Source: Verrucomicrobiales bacterium (lineage in GTDB: Bacteria; Verrucomicrobiota; Verrucomicrobiia; Verrucomicrobiales; DEV007). From it: DNA of 64,000 nt. This document shows, piece after piece, positions 51,001 through 59,975 of the stretch. The notes under the pieces were generated by a model. It was not told the origin of the DNA. It saw only the letters and a list, made by a program, of their open reading frames with translations, and searched no databases. The stretch is taken from NCBI GenBank assembly GCA_002698785.1, contig PAAG01000046.1:1-64000 (forward strand). The letters are read 5' to 3'. The position numbers and the translations under genes are program-made. Every line of letters begins with the position of its first letter. Position 1 is the stretch's first letter.

Positions 51001-51978
51001 GTGCGTCGTGCTTTCTCACTACTTACATCACAGCTAAACGAGAACGATCAGGTCACCCTGATTAGCTTTGCCCGGCAACCCCGGCTTCTTGCAGACAAGA
51101 TAGGAGGAGATCAGGGAAATACATTGATCGATACGATCTCCAATCTTCCCAGCGAAGGAGGCACCAACCTGGAGGCAGCTCTCACTCTCGCCTATGAGAA
51201 AGCCAGAGAGCAACACGATGCGAAAGCACAGAATCGCATTATCCTTCTCACTGACGGAGCGGCAAACCTCGGAAATGCAGAACCGGAGGATCTGGCGAAA
51301 CTTGTCGAGTCGATGCGCAATTCGGGAATCGCCTTCGATGCCGCCGGAATCGGAACGGAAGGCCTGAACGATGAAATACTCGAAGCCCTCACCCGCAAAG
51401 GCGACGGTCGCTATTACTTGCTCGATCGTCCCGAGGATGCCGACGCCGGCTTTGCCAAACAGATCGCAGGAGCTCTTCACCCCGCGGCTGGCAATGTCAA
51501 AGTGCAGATCGAATTCAATCCTAACAGGGTCACCACATACAAACTGCTTGGATTTGAGAAGCACCGACTGAACAAAGAAGACTTCCGAAACGACAAAGTC
51601 GATGCGGCAGAGCTGGCAGCAGAGGAGGCAGGTGTCGCATTGTATCAGTTCCAGCCCGATCCAGAAGGCGAAGGCGATATCGGTTTTGTATCCGTTCGAT
51701 TCCGAGACATGGCGTCAGGAGAGATGGTCGAGCGACGCTGGCCGATTGCCTATCAACCAAATGCTCCAAGGATCGACCAGGCTTCCCCTACCCTACGTTT
51801 AGCCTCTTCGGCAGCGTTTCTTGGCGCCCGGTTGAAGGAAGAACCTCTCGGAGAAGTCGTGGAGCTTGATGCCCTGAGTCAATTCCTCAACGGCCTCCCC
51901 CAACGACTGGAAGAGAACGAAAAGGTCGCACAGCTCCGTGAAATGATCCGGAAGACGCAAGAGATCTCCGGTCGCTGA
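48010..51978 (+). CDS. Anti-sigma-like / TPR / STN / VWA fusion protein
   Basis: 1322 residues. (1) About 1-100: cytoplasmic anti-sigma-like part (ELEARIVALVLGEASDFERE). (2) About 110-136: one membrane helix (VVTSIAVAVVAMLLVVGAAV). (3) About 140-530: disordered Ser/Asp/Glu-rich linker. (4) About 533-720: TPR-like repeats (GSQLMADGDYQGAIDQYRAS, ARGHAEEGRYPEAIAQIEEI). (5) About 755-845: STN/secretin N-terminal type domain (LEFQETPLEDALSFLQQRSV). (6) About 890-1240: YfbK-type VWA, opening FSTFSLHVSDVSFKLAQAAL, MIDAS DNSGS near 983. Each part is known alone; the combination suggests a regulator whose cytosolic end restrains the sigma factor while the periplasmic end senses or builds something. 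Coupled to the sigma gene by ATGA. Confidence 0.85.
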   Translation: MKDEPLHPYIEPELEARIVALVLGEASDFEREELERVFEEQPELRLFHDRIESADELLRGIATESSDDSVWKLSKEHRTTVLDTIDPNRKPKIAVEEIDRSKIRRAKFRLVRSVVTSIAVAVVAMLLVVGAAVFTVREAKRPMSAELSESIVTYSASADREEMIESETLSRPYVRQTVDNFAAIDSPSSSTATDFDTLAYSYSEEPSPESIPKKKSAVKEPSFAPVQTGHGGIPADSFDGNNGRFHVGASASFGDVDSKPTPVQESDRTETGKDSQTWVNLPSEGNSNSIALSAAGPSGTIALGSVQIDENARTRDQVVRRELPLKSEEELSFPDSPSLADASSATDESLVFTREYIGGAKDLRGFDYQEGSPNDSLSSGRGSSLGVVPDVEDKVPFLGDLPQVGRLFSKTDDLSRTIVDASGGEGGNVRIGGNFPGQNRASDGTVALGAGGDISVESKNGRKISISPSDDNEMGVPNNSGDIQAQLSEIRTVIENDENESRLVKQEASRSNEKENSGPRGNNSSDPALPSLAKNYVIRLQERVKKADEAALRGSQLMADGDYQGAIDQYRASMDLLPDAPVTNPRRQAYTKQFSRAGVLEARGHAEEGRYPEAIAQIEEILQPSVDPQNIDAKRLIEQLNDPDYHSPALTPEQLERVRRLKVANKTAQKYTELGDLERAGREYHKALNSAPYNLAARRGLKETEEHRMHYYDTAYDHTRAKMLREVAAGWESPVVIPSGAIPQPDVEAKLKSIILPSLEFQETPLEDALSFLQQRSVELDPDPDVAAKGVNLVVDVGENYEEIAETPITLRLTNVPLAEALRYTTALARLEYDTESHAVVIVPHGTKEETKKKKPVKADRPKTALPRRNRRPAKAPAGLYETKTEDEPFSTFSLHVSDVSFKLAQAALAKGEWPDKNTVRIEEFVNAFDYGDPKPTMEEKVACQMEQAAHPFLQQRNILRVSMRTAAQGRNASTPLRLTFLLDNSGSMERSDRQETVRRAFSLLTSQLNENDQVTLISFARQPRLLADKIGGDQGNTLIDTISNLPSEGGTNLEAALTLAYEKAREQHDAKAQNRIILLTDGAANLGNAEPEDLAKLVESMRNSGIAFDAAGIGTEGLNDEILEALTRKGDGRYYLLDRPEDADAGFAKQIAGALHPAAGNVKVQIEFNPNRVTTYKLLGFEKHRLNKEDFRNDKVDAAELAAEEAGVALYQFQPDPEGEGDIGFVSVRFRDMASGEMVERRWPIAYQPNAPRIDQASPTLRLASSAAFLGARLKEEPLGEVVELDALSQFLNGLPQRLEENEKVAQLREMIRKTQEISGR

Positions 51979-52055
51979 CAATTCTCTTACAACTCACTCA
52001 CAATCAAATGACAACTTCCGAATCGAAATCCGGAAAAGTCGCCTGACGGTATCTT

Positions 52056-55000
52056 ATGATGAAAATCCCACTGCTGCTCAACCTTCTTACCTTCCTGGCA
52101 GTCGTTTCTGTCGCCCGGGAAAATCCTGACAAAGCCAAAGAGGAACCTACTTCTGAAAATTCTGGTGGTAGAATCATTATTGAAGCGCCGCAGGATATTC
52201 CGGAACCACCCGTTTTTTACTCTGCCGATATCGACAACCAAGTCACCATCGATCCGAGCAAGGTGAGCTACACGGTCACTGCAAATGTTAAGATTTTACA
52301 AGGAAACGCGACCACCTTCTCATTCCACACGAGAGGAACTGCTGAAGTCCTGGGAGTCGAAGGCAAGACGGTAGAGGCTTGGGCAGTGCGGTGGGATTCT
52401 GAGAAAAAGCGATACATCGAAATCACGGCCAAACCACCAAGCGATCCGAAGAAGCCGGAGACGAATCACACCTTTTCCATTCGCATGTCCGACAAGGACC
52501 TTTCGCTTCCCTCTGCCCAGACCATCACCAACCTTGCTGATGGAAGTGAGAGCATTGCCGGATTCAACGAGGTGGTTTCGATCCGCTACACCAATGGCGT
52601 GATTGGAAAGGTGTCCACCATGGAGGGTTTTCTTCCTTTGACTGAAGCCGAGGAGAATACGACGCGCCTCCAGACTGCGACGGGAGGAAAGCTTGTTGTT
52701 CAACTCAACCGAAGCGGAACCTCCCCTGCTCCGGTCGAACTCTCGCGCTTTGACCTGGAGGGAGAACTGAGTCCTGACGGAAAGTCGATGACCTTTCACC
52801 TGAAGACTACTGCCACGGTTTCCAAAGCAGGTGCATCCGTTGCGATTCTAAGCGGCAACGCTGCCTTCCAGGAAATTCCTGACAAAGCGCCCTACCAATT
52901 GCGGGTGAAAGCAAATCCCAAGGGTCCTGTCAGCTATGAGATGACCTTTGATAAAGAAGGCACCTACCCCATCGAGTTGGACTTTGTTGCCCGTGTGAAA
53001 ACGGAAGGTGGGTGGAAAAAACTGGATTTCGCCGTCGCTTCGGGAGCCGTGGCTCCGATTCGTGTCAGTGGCTTTTCCGGCGAAGTAGAGTTTCTCGAAA
53101 ACGCGGCTGTGGTTCCCGAGAAGAATGCCCGATCAAAAGACACCTTCGATGGATTCATTCCAGCGACCGGTCAGTGCATGCTAGCGTGGAAGGAATCCCG
53201 CAAAATCGGAGAAGGAAAACTTTTCTTCAGCACTTCGGCTCAGATCGAAACCACGGTGAGTGCCGGGCTATTGCGCCAGCGCCATGACATTGAATACCGG
53301 GTGTTGCAAGGCGAACTCGACGAGCTGAAGCTGGATCTCATCGGACCGGGTGAAGTTCTCGATGTTCAGGGAACTAATGTCGTCGGATGGAGCCTCGACA
53401 ACGCCAACGATCAGAAGGTTCTAAACATTCGACTCGGTCAGGCAATCACAGAGACGGGCACCCTGTCCATTCGAACCCAGCTCCCGATGGATGCGTTTCC
53501 GGTTCGAGTGAAAGGGATTCGCATTACTCCGCAGGACTCCGTCCGCCACTCAGGCTACATCCGTCTTTCCAATGAGAGCAGCGTTCGCCTTGAACCGGCA
53601 GAAATCAGTGGCCTTACCCAACTGGCGCCTGAGCAGTTTCCCGGGCAAGCACTCGAAGCGCGCCAGGTCTTCGTGTTCCGTTTCCCTGCCGCTGAATATG
53701 ACTTTGAAGTGTTGGCTGACAGGATTCAGCCGGAAGTCAATGTTTCAGAGCTGGTGCTCTACCAGCTTTCAGAAACCGACCGCACGATCACCGCAGACGT
53801 GGAGTTTGATATCCGGGAGGCGCCCATTCGCGAATGGGACCTGCTCGTTCCCGAAGACTACTCGGTTGTATCGGTATCCGGTGCGAGCGTGGCGGACTAC
53901 ATTGCCGCAACGGAAACTGAGAACGGAGTTCGAAATCTAAAAATCATTTTCTCCTCAGACATCATTGGTCGGCAGTTGGTCTCACTGAATCTTGAGAAGA
54001 GCGTCCCTGCAGCGGCGGGCGACTGGGTTCTGCCAGCTCTTCAATATCCTGATGCAGCATCCGTTCGCGGAGACATCGGAATTGTGGGTGCTCCGGGATT
54101 TCGCATTTCCGCTGGTGAAACCGATCTGCTCGTTGAGAAGCCGCTTTCCTATTTTCCCAAGCAGGTCGCGAACCTTCAGCAGGCGTTTCGGATTCGTGAG
54201 CCAGGATGGTCGGCTACCATGCAGGTCGAACTATTGGAAAAAAGCGTTCAAACAGACGTGTTCCACCTTTACTCACTGAGCGATGGAACGGCTTATGGAA
54301 GCGTTCTCATCAACTACTTTGTCACCGGCGCCCCCGTCTCCGAACTCCAGATCACCACTCCAGCCGACCTTGGAAATGTCGCAGTTGAAGGAAAAGATGT
54401 ACGCAGTTTCAGACGCGATGGAGATGTTCTGATTGTCACCCTTCACCAACCTGTCATAGGCCCCTACACTCTTCTAGTCACCTTTGAAGAGAAGCTCGAT
54501 AGCGAAACTGGGACGTTGCAACCGGGCCGAGTGGCCCCTAATGACGTCCAGGGAGAGCGAGGCTATTTGCAGATTGTGAGTCCGATGCAGGTGCAAACGG
54601 ATGTGAAGCAAATCTCGGATGACCTCTTGAAACTCGATGCTCTCGAGCTTCCCGCAGAGTTCCGACTGCTCAGTGCGGCTCCGTCACTGGGTGCCTGGCA
54701 ATACACAGATCGTCCTTTCGAGCTTTCTGTCCAGATCACTTGGTTCGAGCCTGGAAAAATGGTTAGCCAAGTGGTTGAATTCTCGGAGGTTACCAGCCGT
54801 ATTTCCTCTGAAGGAGAGCTCGTATCCGACCTGGTTTATTACGTAAAATCGAGAGGGCATCGTGTGTTGAAACTGCAATTACCGGAGTCAGTTCGCCTTT
54901 GGGCGGTAACTGTCGGCGGAGAATCTGTCACCGCTCGTCAATCGGGTGACACCACCTTGATTCCCCTGCCTGGAGGAACAGACCCCAATGTTCCGGTCGA

Positions 55001-58000
55001 AGTCAATCTGCGAATCGGAAGACCAGCCGTGGAAGGCACACGTCCCGTAGCGGCACTTCCTCTCGTTGAAGCTCCGGTATTGAAAACCGAGTGGACGATC
55101 ACCGGCGACGAACAGCACGTGGTGATCCCCACAGGCGGCACCGTCGAACCTCCCGTGCCCGTTCTTCCCTCCTCCGGACTTCGTTGGCTCAGTTTGCACG
55201 GGATCGGACAGCTCGCCTTCATTCTTGGCCTTGCCGCGATTGGTATCTGGATGAGTCGTAAGCCGAGCTTTCTCGGGTTTCTTGGACTCTGCTTTCTCCT
55301 CGCTGCTGTGGTTGGCGCACTGGGAGCGACATTGAATGCCTACCATTCGGCAGGCCGCCCACAACCGCTCCAATTGAGCCTGCCACTGGTAATGTCAGGA
55401 GAACTGGTGGAGCTGCACCTTCGCACTCTCGCCTTATGGAAAGCCAATCTGTCGTGGCTCGGTATTATACTGATCGTCGCGGGAGTCGTCGTCGCGATTG
55501 GATCCTTCCTCCGCTCACCGAAGGGTGGTGTTTTTCTCTGGAGAGCAGGTGGCGGACTTCTCATCGCATTGGGGATTCTCACCCAGCGAAACGGTGCGCC
55601 CTGGTTCTTTCTTTTCCTGGCCGCAATTTTGTCCGTTGGACTACTACTTCCACGCTTGCGTTTCTGGTGGAAAGAAGGAAAGCGCAGACGTTCACTGAAA
55701 AGAGAGAAAAAAAAGGATCTTGATGCCGATTCTTCTCCCACAGAAGGAACAGCCACAGCATCCATCCTGATTGGTGCACTATTGATTTTCGGCTCGGGCA
55801 CAGTCGCGAAAGCTCAGGGAGTTGTTCCCGAAGGGTTCGCGGCCGCTGACTCCATCAAGCAGGAATGGTCAATCACCCATGAGAACGGCCGATTGACTGG
55901 AAAAGGCACGGTTCAAGTATCCGGGAAACCGGGAGATAGCTTTCTCCTCCTGCGCGCGCCAGCCACTTTGACGGAGTTTCAAGGAGAAGGGCTGCGATTG
56001 ACACGACAAAATCTCGCTGAACACGGCCTCTCTTACATTATCACCATTCCCGAAAAGGAAGAGAAGGCCGTGGAAGTCGTCAATCCTTTCGATTTGGTCA
56101 CTCCCGCTACCGAGAAAACTGCGATTGAGGCGACCTTCGAGTTCCAAGTAGAGATTGTGGATCTGAAAGCCGGGTTTCTCCTTCCGACCGGACCAGCTGC
56201 GGTGCAGGAGATCAAAGCTACCTACGACCGCCCTGACTGGATTTTTTCCAGCGCAGCCGCGGTCCAGGTCAAAACGATCCAAGATGAAAAGGCCTCCTCT
56301 GCTACCTTGCTTCTAGCGCCACAGGCAAAGACAACGATCCAGTTGCAACCCAAAGCGCGCGACGTGGCATCGGAAGAAACCCATTTCTTCACCGAGATTT
56401 CGAACCTGTATATCCCGAATCCGGGAGTCATTGATGGTCGTCACAAGATTCACATCCGTCCTGCACAGGGGCAGGTGTCGTCGCTGACCGTCCAAATACC
56501 CGAAGGCATTACGGTTAGTGAAGTTACGGGACCTATCGGAGCCTGGCAATTTGACGCTGATTCGAGAAACCTTGAACTCAGTATAGAACCAGCTCAGGCA
56601 GAGAGTTTCGACATCATTGTCGAGACACAGAGAGGGCTGGATCCGCTGCCCACCGATGCGGCGCTTGAGCCTCTGCGTGTCATGAATGCGGCTGGCGAAG
56701 TTGGTTTGCTCGCAATCGCCTTCAGCGATGACGCTCAGCCGGAGAAGGCAGAATCCGAAACAATGTCTCCGGTAAATCTCGGTGACTTCTCAGCCGAACT
56801 GCTGCCTAACGATAAGACGGTTTTACATCGTGTGTATCGATATGGCTCAGAGGGAGGCTCGCTAGCGTTACGAGTTGCTCCGGTTGCTCCGGAAGTGCGC
56901 GTCGCCAGCAAACAGATTCTATCGCTGGGTGACGAACGTGTCGTTCTCGCTGTGAATTTCCTCGCTGACGTTACACGTGCCGGGCTGTTCAAGTTGAGCT
57001 TTCCCCTGCCAGACGGGCTTGAAGTGGAATCACTCACCGGTGATGCACTTCACCACTGGGCTGAGCTTTCCGAGGGTGAGTCACGCCAGATTGTGCTTCA
57101 CCTGAACGGAAAAACAATCGGTTCTCAGAGTTTCTCCCTCACCCTGACGGGACCCTCTCCCGAAGAGATTTCCGAATGGACCATCCCCCACTTTCAATTG
57201 AATGAAGCAAATCGCCAAACGGGAGAGTTGGTAGTGAAACCGACGACGGGAATACGACTTCGCACTGTGGACCGTCAGAACGTGTCCGAGATCGATCCCC
57301 GCTCACTCGGTGACGGCACCCAGGGCTCGCTAGCCTTCCGACTGCTCCAGCAGGACTGGAATCTCGTCCTTGGAATAGAGAAGCTCGACCCGTGGGTAAC
57401 TGGGCAGGTTCTTCATGAAGTCTTTCTTCGCGAAGGACAGACACGCACTTCGCTCTTTGGAAACTTCAAGATACAGAACGCTTCCGTGCGCTCGCTGAGA
57501 GTGAAACTCCCCATTACAGGAGAGGAAGAAGTGAAAACACTACGGGCCAGCGGCAGTGCCGTAAGTGATCTTGTCAGGACAGCCCCGGACTCTGATGTAT
57601 GGGAGATTCAGTTCAAGCGCAGAGTGGTCGGCGATGTCGATGTTCGCATCGAATACGAGCGGCGCGGCGAACGTGAGAACCAGACTGAATCCCTCTCGCC
57701 TGCCGAATTTCCCGAGGCGCGACAGCTTGCCTACTACTTCGGCATTCGCGCAGGTGGAAGGCTTGAAGTTCGCCCGGAAGAACTGACACGAGGCTGGCAG
57801 AATGCCGACTGGAATACTGTTCCCCAGAAACTTCGCGAAGCCGGAAATCGAAACGCACCGGTTGTCACACTACGCACTGTGAATCCGGAGCAGCCGCTTG
57901 TGGTGGAGGCAAAAAGTCATTCTCTTGCCGAAGCCCTCAAACTCCGCGTCGCGAATGGCAAGCTGACGACGGTTCTCTCCCCTTTTGGAGACCAGCTCAC

Positions 58001-59021
58001 CTCTGTCGATCTGACCATGGAAGTCATCCAACGTAGTAGCCTCTCTATTGGGCTACCCGCGAATGGCGAACTGTTCAGCATCTTTGTAAATGGAGAAAGC
58101 GTTCATTCCGTTCGGCAGGGCGACACCTGGCAGTTTTACATTTTACCAGGAGCCAACGACCGTACTGCGAATGTGAAATTCTTCTACTCCGTGCCCGGCG
58201 AAAAGCTCAGCCATGTCGACCTGACGAGCCCACAACTCGACGTGCCCCTCGAGAATATCGAATGGAGTGTTGTAGCACCGAAAGGGTTCGAACTGACAGA
58301 CGACGGCGGCAACCTGAAGTTGAAGCAACAGCAGAACTGGTCGCGTTTTGACAAGTCGAGTTACCTGAACAAAGCCAGTGGACAGAGGCGCGAGCAGGCG
58401 CAGAAGGCCGCCGAATTGCTGGAGCAAGCCAATGACCTTCTCCAGAAAGGTGAACAGAGCAAAGCGCGTTGGGCATTCAACAGCGTCGCGAACCAATATG
58501 GCCTCGATGCCGCCTCGAACGAAGATGCGCGAGTGCAGTTGGAGAATCTCCAGACCCAGCAGGCCATCGTTGGGCTCAACACCCGAAGGCAACGAGTCTA
58601 CATCGACAACGGAGGCGAAGAGCAGGTCAACCAACCCAACCAGCAAATCCAAGCCGGAATTACCGAGAACCGGATTCTTCAAGAGGGCGACCTCAACTAT
58701 CGTCCCCAGGAATTGAGCCAGCTCTTACAAGGCAACACGGATGAGGACAATGCTGCGCTACAGCGTATCGCTGGCCGTCTGGTTCAGCATCAGCGGACAA
58801 CCGTTCCGGCCCCTCAAGCCGTGACGATAACGCTGCCTGAAGAAGGAACGGTGTATACCTTCACACGCACGATACAAGTAGAAGAGAATGCACCGCTTGA
58901 GTTGGATCTGTCCTTCTCAAAATCGTATCGAATGAGCTTGGGGCGCACAGTTCTTCTGGCGCTACTTCTCTTCGCGTTGTTTGCCGGCTTCGCGAGGACG
59001 GCGCGGTGGAGAACGGCGTAA
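52056..59021 (+). CDS. Giant two-part membrane protein of the sigma/VWA locus
   Basis: 2321 residues. Signal peptide (KIPLLLNLLTFLAVVSVARE). First half (about 25-1040) is a long beta-rich periplasmic stretch, with recurring sandwich-like units (for instance YTVTANVKILQGNATTFSFH, ITADVEFDIREAPIREWDLL). A membrane block of five helices (about 1045-1215) leads to a basic linker (WWKEGKRRRSLKREKKKDLD). Then a sixth helix with an AxA-type end (IGALLIFGSGTVAKAQ, near 1250) opens a second beta-rich half of about 1000 residues, closed by a C-terminal helix (GRTVLLALLLFALFAGFART). No family recognised. Gap to the VWA gene 77 bp, same strand; probably one operon and one system. Confidence 0.75.
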   Translation: MMKIPLLLNLLTFLAVVSVARENPDKAKEEPTSENSGGRIIIEAPQDIPEPPVFYSADIDNQVTIDPSKVSYTVTANVKILQGNATTFSFHTRGTAEVLGVEGKTVEAWAVRWDSEKKRYIEITAKPPSDPKKPETNHTFSIRMSDKDLSLPSAQTITNLADGSESIAGFNEVVSIRYTNGVIGKVSTMEGFLPLTEAEENTTRLQTATGGKLVVQLNRSGTSPAPVELSRFDLEGELSPDGKSMTFHLKTTATVSKAGASVAILSGNAAFQEIPDKAPYQLRVKANPKGPVSYEMTFDKEGTYPIELDFVARVKTEGGWKKLDFAVASGAVAPIRVSGFSGEVEFLENAAVVPEKNARSKDTFDGFIPATGQCMLAWKESRKIGEGKLFFSTSAQIETTVSAGLLRQRHDIEYRVLQGELDELKLDLIGPGEVLDVQGTNVVGWSLDNANDQKVLNIRLGQAITETGTLSIRTQLPMDAFPVRVKGIRITPQDSVRHSGYIRLSNESSVRLEPAEISGLTQLAPEQFPGQALEARQVFVFRFPAAEYDFEVLADRIQPEVNVSELVLYQLSETDRTITADVEFDIREAPIREWDLLVPEDYSVVSVSGASVADYIAATETENGVRNLKIIFSSDIIGRQLVSLNLEKSVPAAAGDWVLPALQYPDAASVRGDIGIVGAPGFRISAGETDLLVEKPLSYFPKQVANLQQAFRIREPGWSATMQVELLEKSVQTDVFHLYSLSDGTAYGSVLINYFVTGAPVSELQITTPADLGNVAVEGKDVRSFRRDGDVLIVTLHQPVIGPYTLLVTFEEKLDSETGTLQPGRVAPNDVQGERGYLQIVSPMQVQTDVKQISDDLLKLDALELPAEFRLLSAAPSLGAWQYTDRPFELSVQITWFEPGKMVSQVVEFSEVTSRISSEGELVSDLVYYVKSRGHRVLKLQLPESVRLWAVTVGGESVTARQSGDTTLIPLPGGTDPNVPVEVNLRIGRPAVEGTRPVAALPLVEAPVLKTEWTITGDEQHVVIPTGGTVEPPVPVLPSSGLRWLSLHGIGQLAFILGLAAIGIWMSRKPSFLGFLGLCFLLAAVVGALGATLNAYHSAGRPQPLQLSLPLVMSGELVELHLRTLALWKANLSWLGIILIVAGVVVAIGSFLRSPKGGVFLWRAGGGLLIALGILTQRNGAPWFFLFLAAILSVGLLLPRLRFWWKEGKRRRSLKREKKKDLDADSSPTEGTATASILIGALLIFGSGTVAKAQGVVPEGFAAADSIKQEWSITHENGRLTGKGTVQVSGKPGDSFLLLRAPATLTEFQGEGLRLTRQNLAEHGLSYIITIPEKEEKAVEVVNPFDLVTPATEKTAIEATFEFQVEIVDLKAGFLLPTGPAAVQEIKATYDRPDWIFSSAAAVQVKTIQDEKASSATLLLAPQAKTTIQLQPKARDVASEETHFFTEISNLYIPNPGVIDGRHKIHIRPAQGQVSSLTVQIPEGITVSEVTGPIGAWQFDADSRNLELSIEPAQAESFDIIVETQRGLDPLPTDAALEPLRVMNAAGEVGLLAIAFSDDAQPEKAESETMSPVNLGDFSAELLPNDKTVLHRVYRYGSEGGSLALRVAPVAPEVRVASKQILSLGDERVVLAVNFLADVTRAGLFKLSFPLPDGLEVESLTGDALHHWAELSEGESRQIVLHLNGKTIGSQSFSLTLTGPSPEEISEWTIPHFQLNEANRQTGELVVKPTTGIRLRTVDRQNVSEIDPRSLGDGTQGSLAFRLLQQDWNLVLGIEKLDPWVTGQVLHEVFLREGQTRTSLFGNFKIQNASVRSLRVKLPITGEEEVKTLRASGSAVSDLVRTAPDSDVWEIQFKRRVVGDVDVRIEYERRGERENQTESLSPAEFPEARQLAYYFGIRAGGRLEVRPEELTRGWQNADWNTVPQKLREAGNRNAPVVTLRTVNPEQPLVVEAKSHSLAEALKLRVANGKLTTVLSPFGDQLTSVDLTMEVIQRSSLSIGLPANGELFSIFVNGESVHSVRQGDTWQFYILPGANDRTANVKFFYSVPGEKLSHVDLTSPQLDVPLENIEWSVVAPKGFELTDDGGNLKLKQQQNWSRFDKSSYLNKASGQRREQAQKAAELLEQANDLLQKGEQSKARWAFNSVANQYGLDAASNEDARVQLENLQTQQAIVGLNTRRQRVYIDNGGEEQVNQPNQQIQAGITENRILQEGDLNYRPQELSQLLQGNTDEDNAALQRIAGRLVQHQRTTVPAPQAVTITLPEEGTVYTFTRTIQVEENAPLELDLSFSKSYRMSLGRTVLLALLLFALFAGFARTARWRTA

Positions 59022-59066
59022 TCCAGTATCTAACAAGAAACATTCGGATCCTGTATCACTGTGGAG

Positions 59067-59975
59067 ATGAGACTGAATAAACTCCTTCTGCTGGCGGCTC
59101 TAACCGGAGCAATATCACACCACGCGTTTTCCGAAGAGAAGAAAGCGATTGAGCCTACCATGGCAGATGTCCCCTACGACGAATACGACCTGACCAAGAT
59201 CGATTTCTGGAAAGCTGAGGGCGAAGGACCTCGCCCCCTTCTCGTTTACATACATGGTGGAGGATGGATCGGTGGGGACAAGTCCAAGGGCGTTCCCAAT
59301 CCGGAATACTATCTGGGTAAAGGAATTTCTATTGCTGCTGTGAATTACCGCCTGACAGGCACTGATCCCCTTCCCGTTCCTGTCTACGATGCTGTTCGTG
59401 CGCTTCAGTTTCTGCGTTCGAAAGCGGATGAATGGAACATCAACAAGGAGAAGGTGGTTTTGACCGGAGGAAGTGCAGGAGCTTGCACTTCGATGTGGAT
59501 TCTCTGCCACGATGATATGGCGAACCCAGATTCGGATGACCCGGTCGAACGCGAATCGTCACGTGTCTCGGGAGCTGTTGTCGGATCGGGACAAACCTCC
59601 ATCGACCCCAAGCAGATCGAGCCATGGCTTGGACCCAACGTTCTGAAGCACAAAATGATCAATATGGCCGTTGGTGAACCCACCATTGAGGGAGCTCTCG
59701 AAAACTACGAGAAGCACAAGGACCTCTATCATGAGTTCTCTGCTTACAACCATGTCACCAAAGACGACCCGCCACTCTTGATGACCTATGGTGCTGACAT
59801 GTCATTGCCCTCGAAAGATGCCGGCCACGGAATCCACCACCCGGTTTACGGAGTGAAGATGAAAGAGAAAGCTGACTCCGTAGGAATGCCCTGCTATCTC
59901 CTGATCTCAGGACAGCCAAAGGAAGGGAAATACAAGGATATGCCTTCCTTCATCGAAGACATCCTTTTGAACTGA
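59067..59975 (+). CDS. Secreted alpha/beta hydrolase (esterase/lipase, BD-FAE-like)
   Basis: 302 residues from the ATG at 59067 (a GTG two codons earlier is possible). Signal peptide MRLNKLLLLAALTGAISHHA. Carboxylesterase/HSL-type features: oxyanion-hole motif VYIHGGGWIGGDKSKG, the nucleophile elbow GGSAGA (about 137), and a late Asp-His pair in TYGADMSLPSKDAGHGIHHP. The HGGG motif, small size and secretion fit feruloyl- or acetyl-esterases acting on polysaccharides. Followed immediately by a convergent DUF1501 gene with no intergenic space. Confidence 0.88.
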   Translation: MRLNKLLLLAALTGAISHHAFSEEKKAIEPTMADVPYDEYDLTKIDFWKAEGEGPRPLLVYIHGGGWIGGDKSKGVPNPEYYLGKGISIAAVNYRLTGTDPLPVPVYDAVRALQFLRSKADEWNINKEKVVLTGGSAGACTSMWILCHDDMANPDSDDPVERESSRVSGAVVGSGQTSIDPKQIEPWLGPNVLKHKMINMAVGEPTIEGALENYEKHKDLYHEFSAYNHVTKDDPPLLMTYGADMSLPSKDAGHGIHHPVYGVKMKEKADSVGMPCYLLISGQPKEGKYKDMPSFIEDILLN

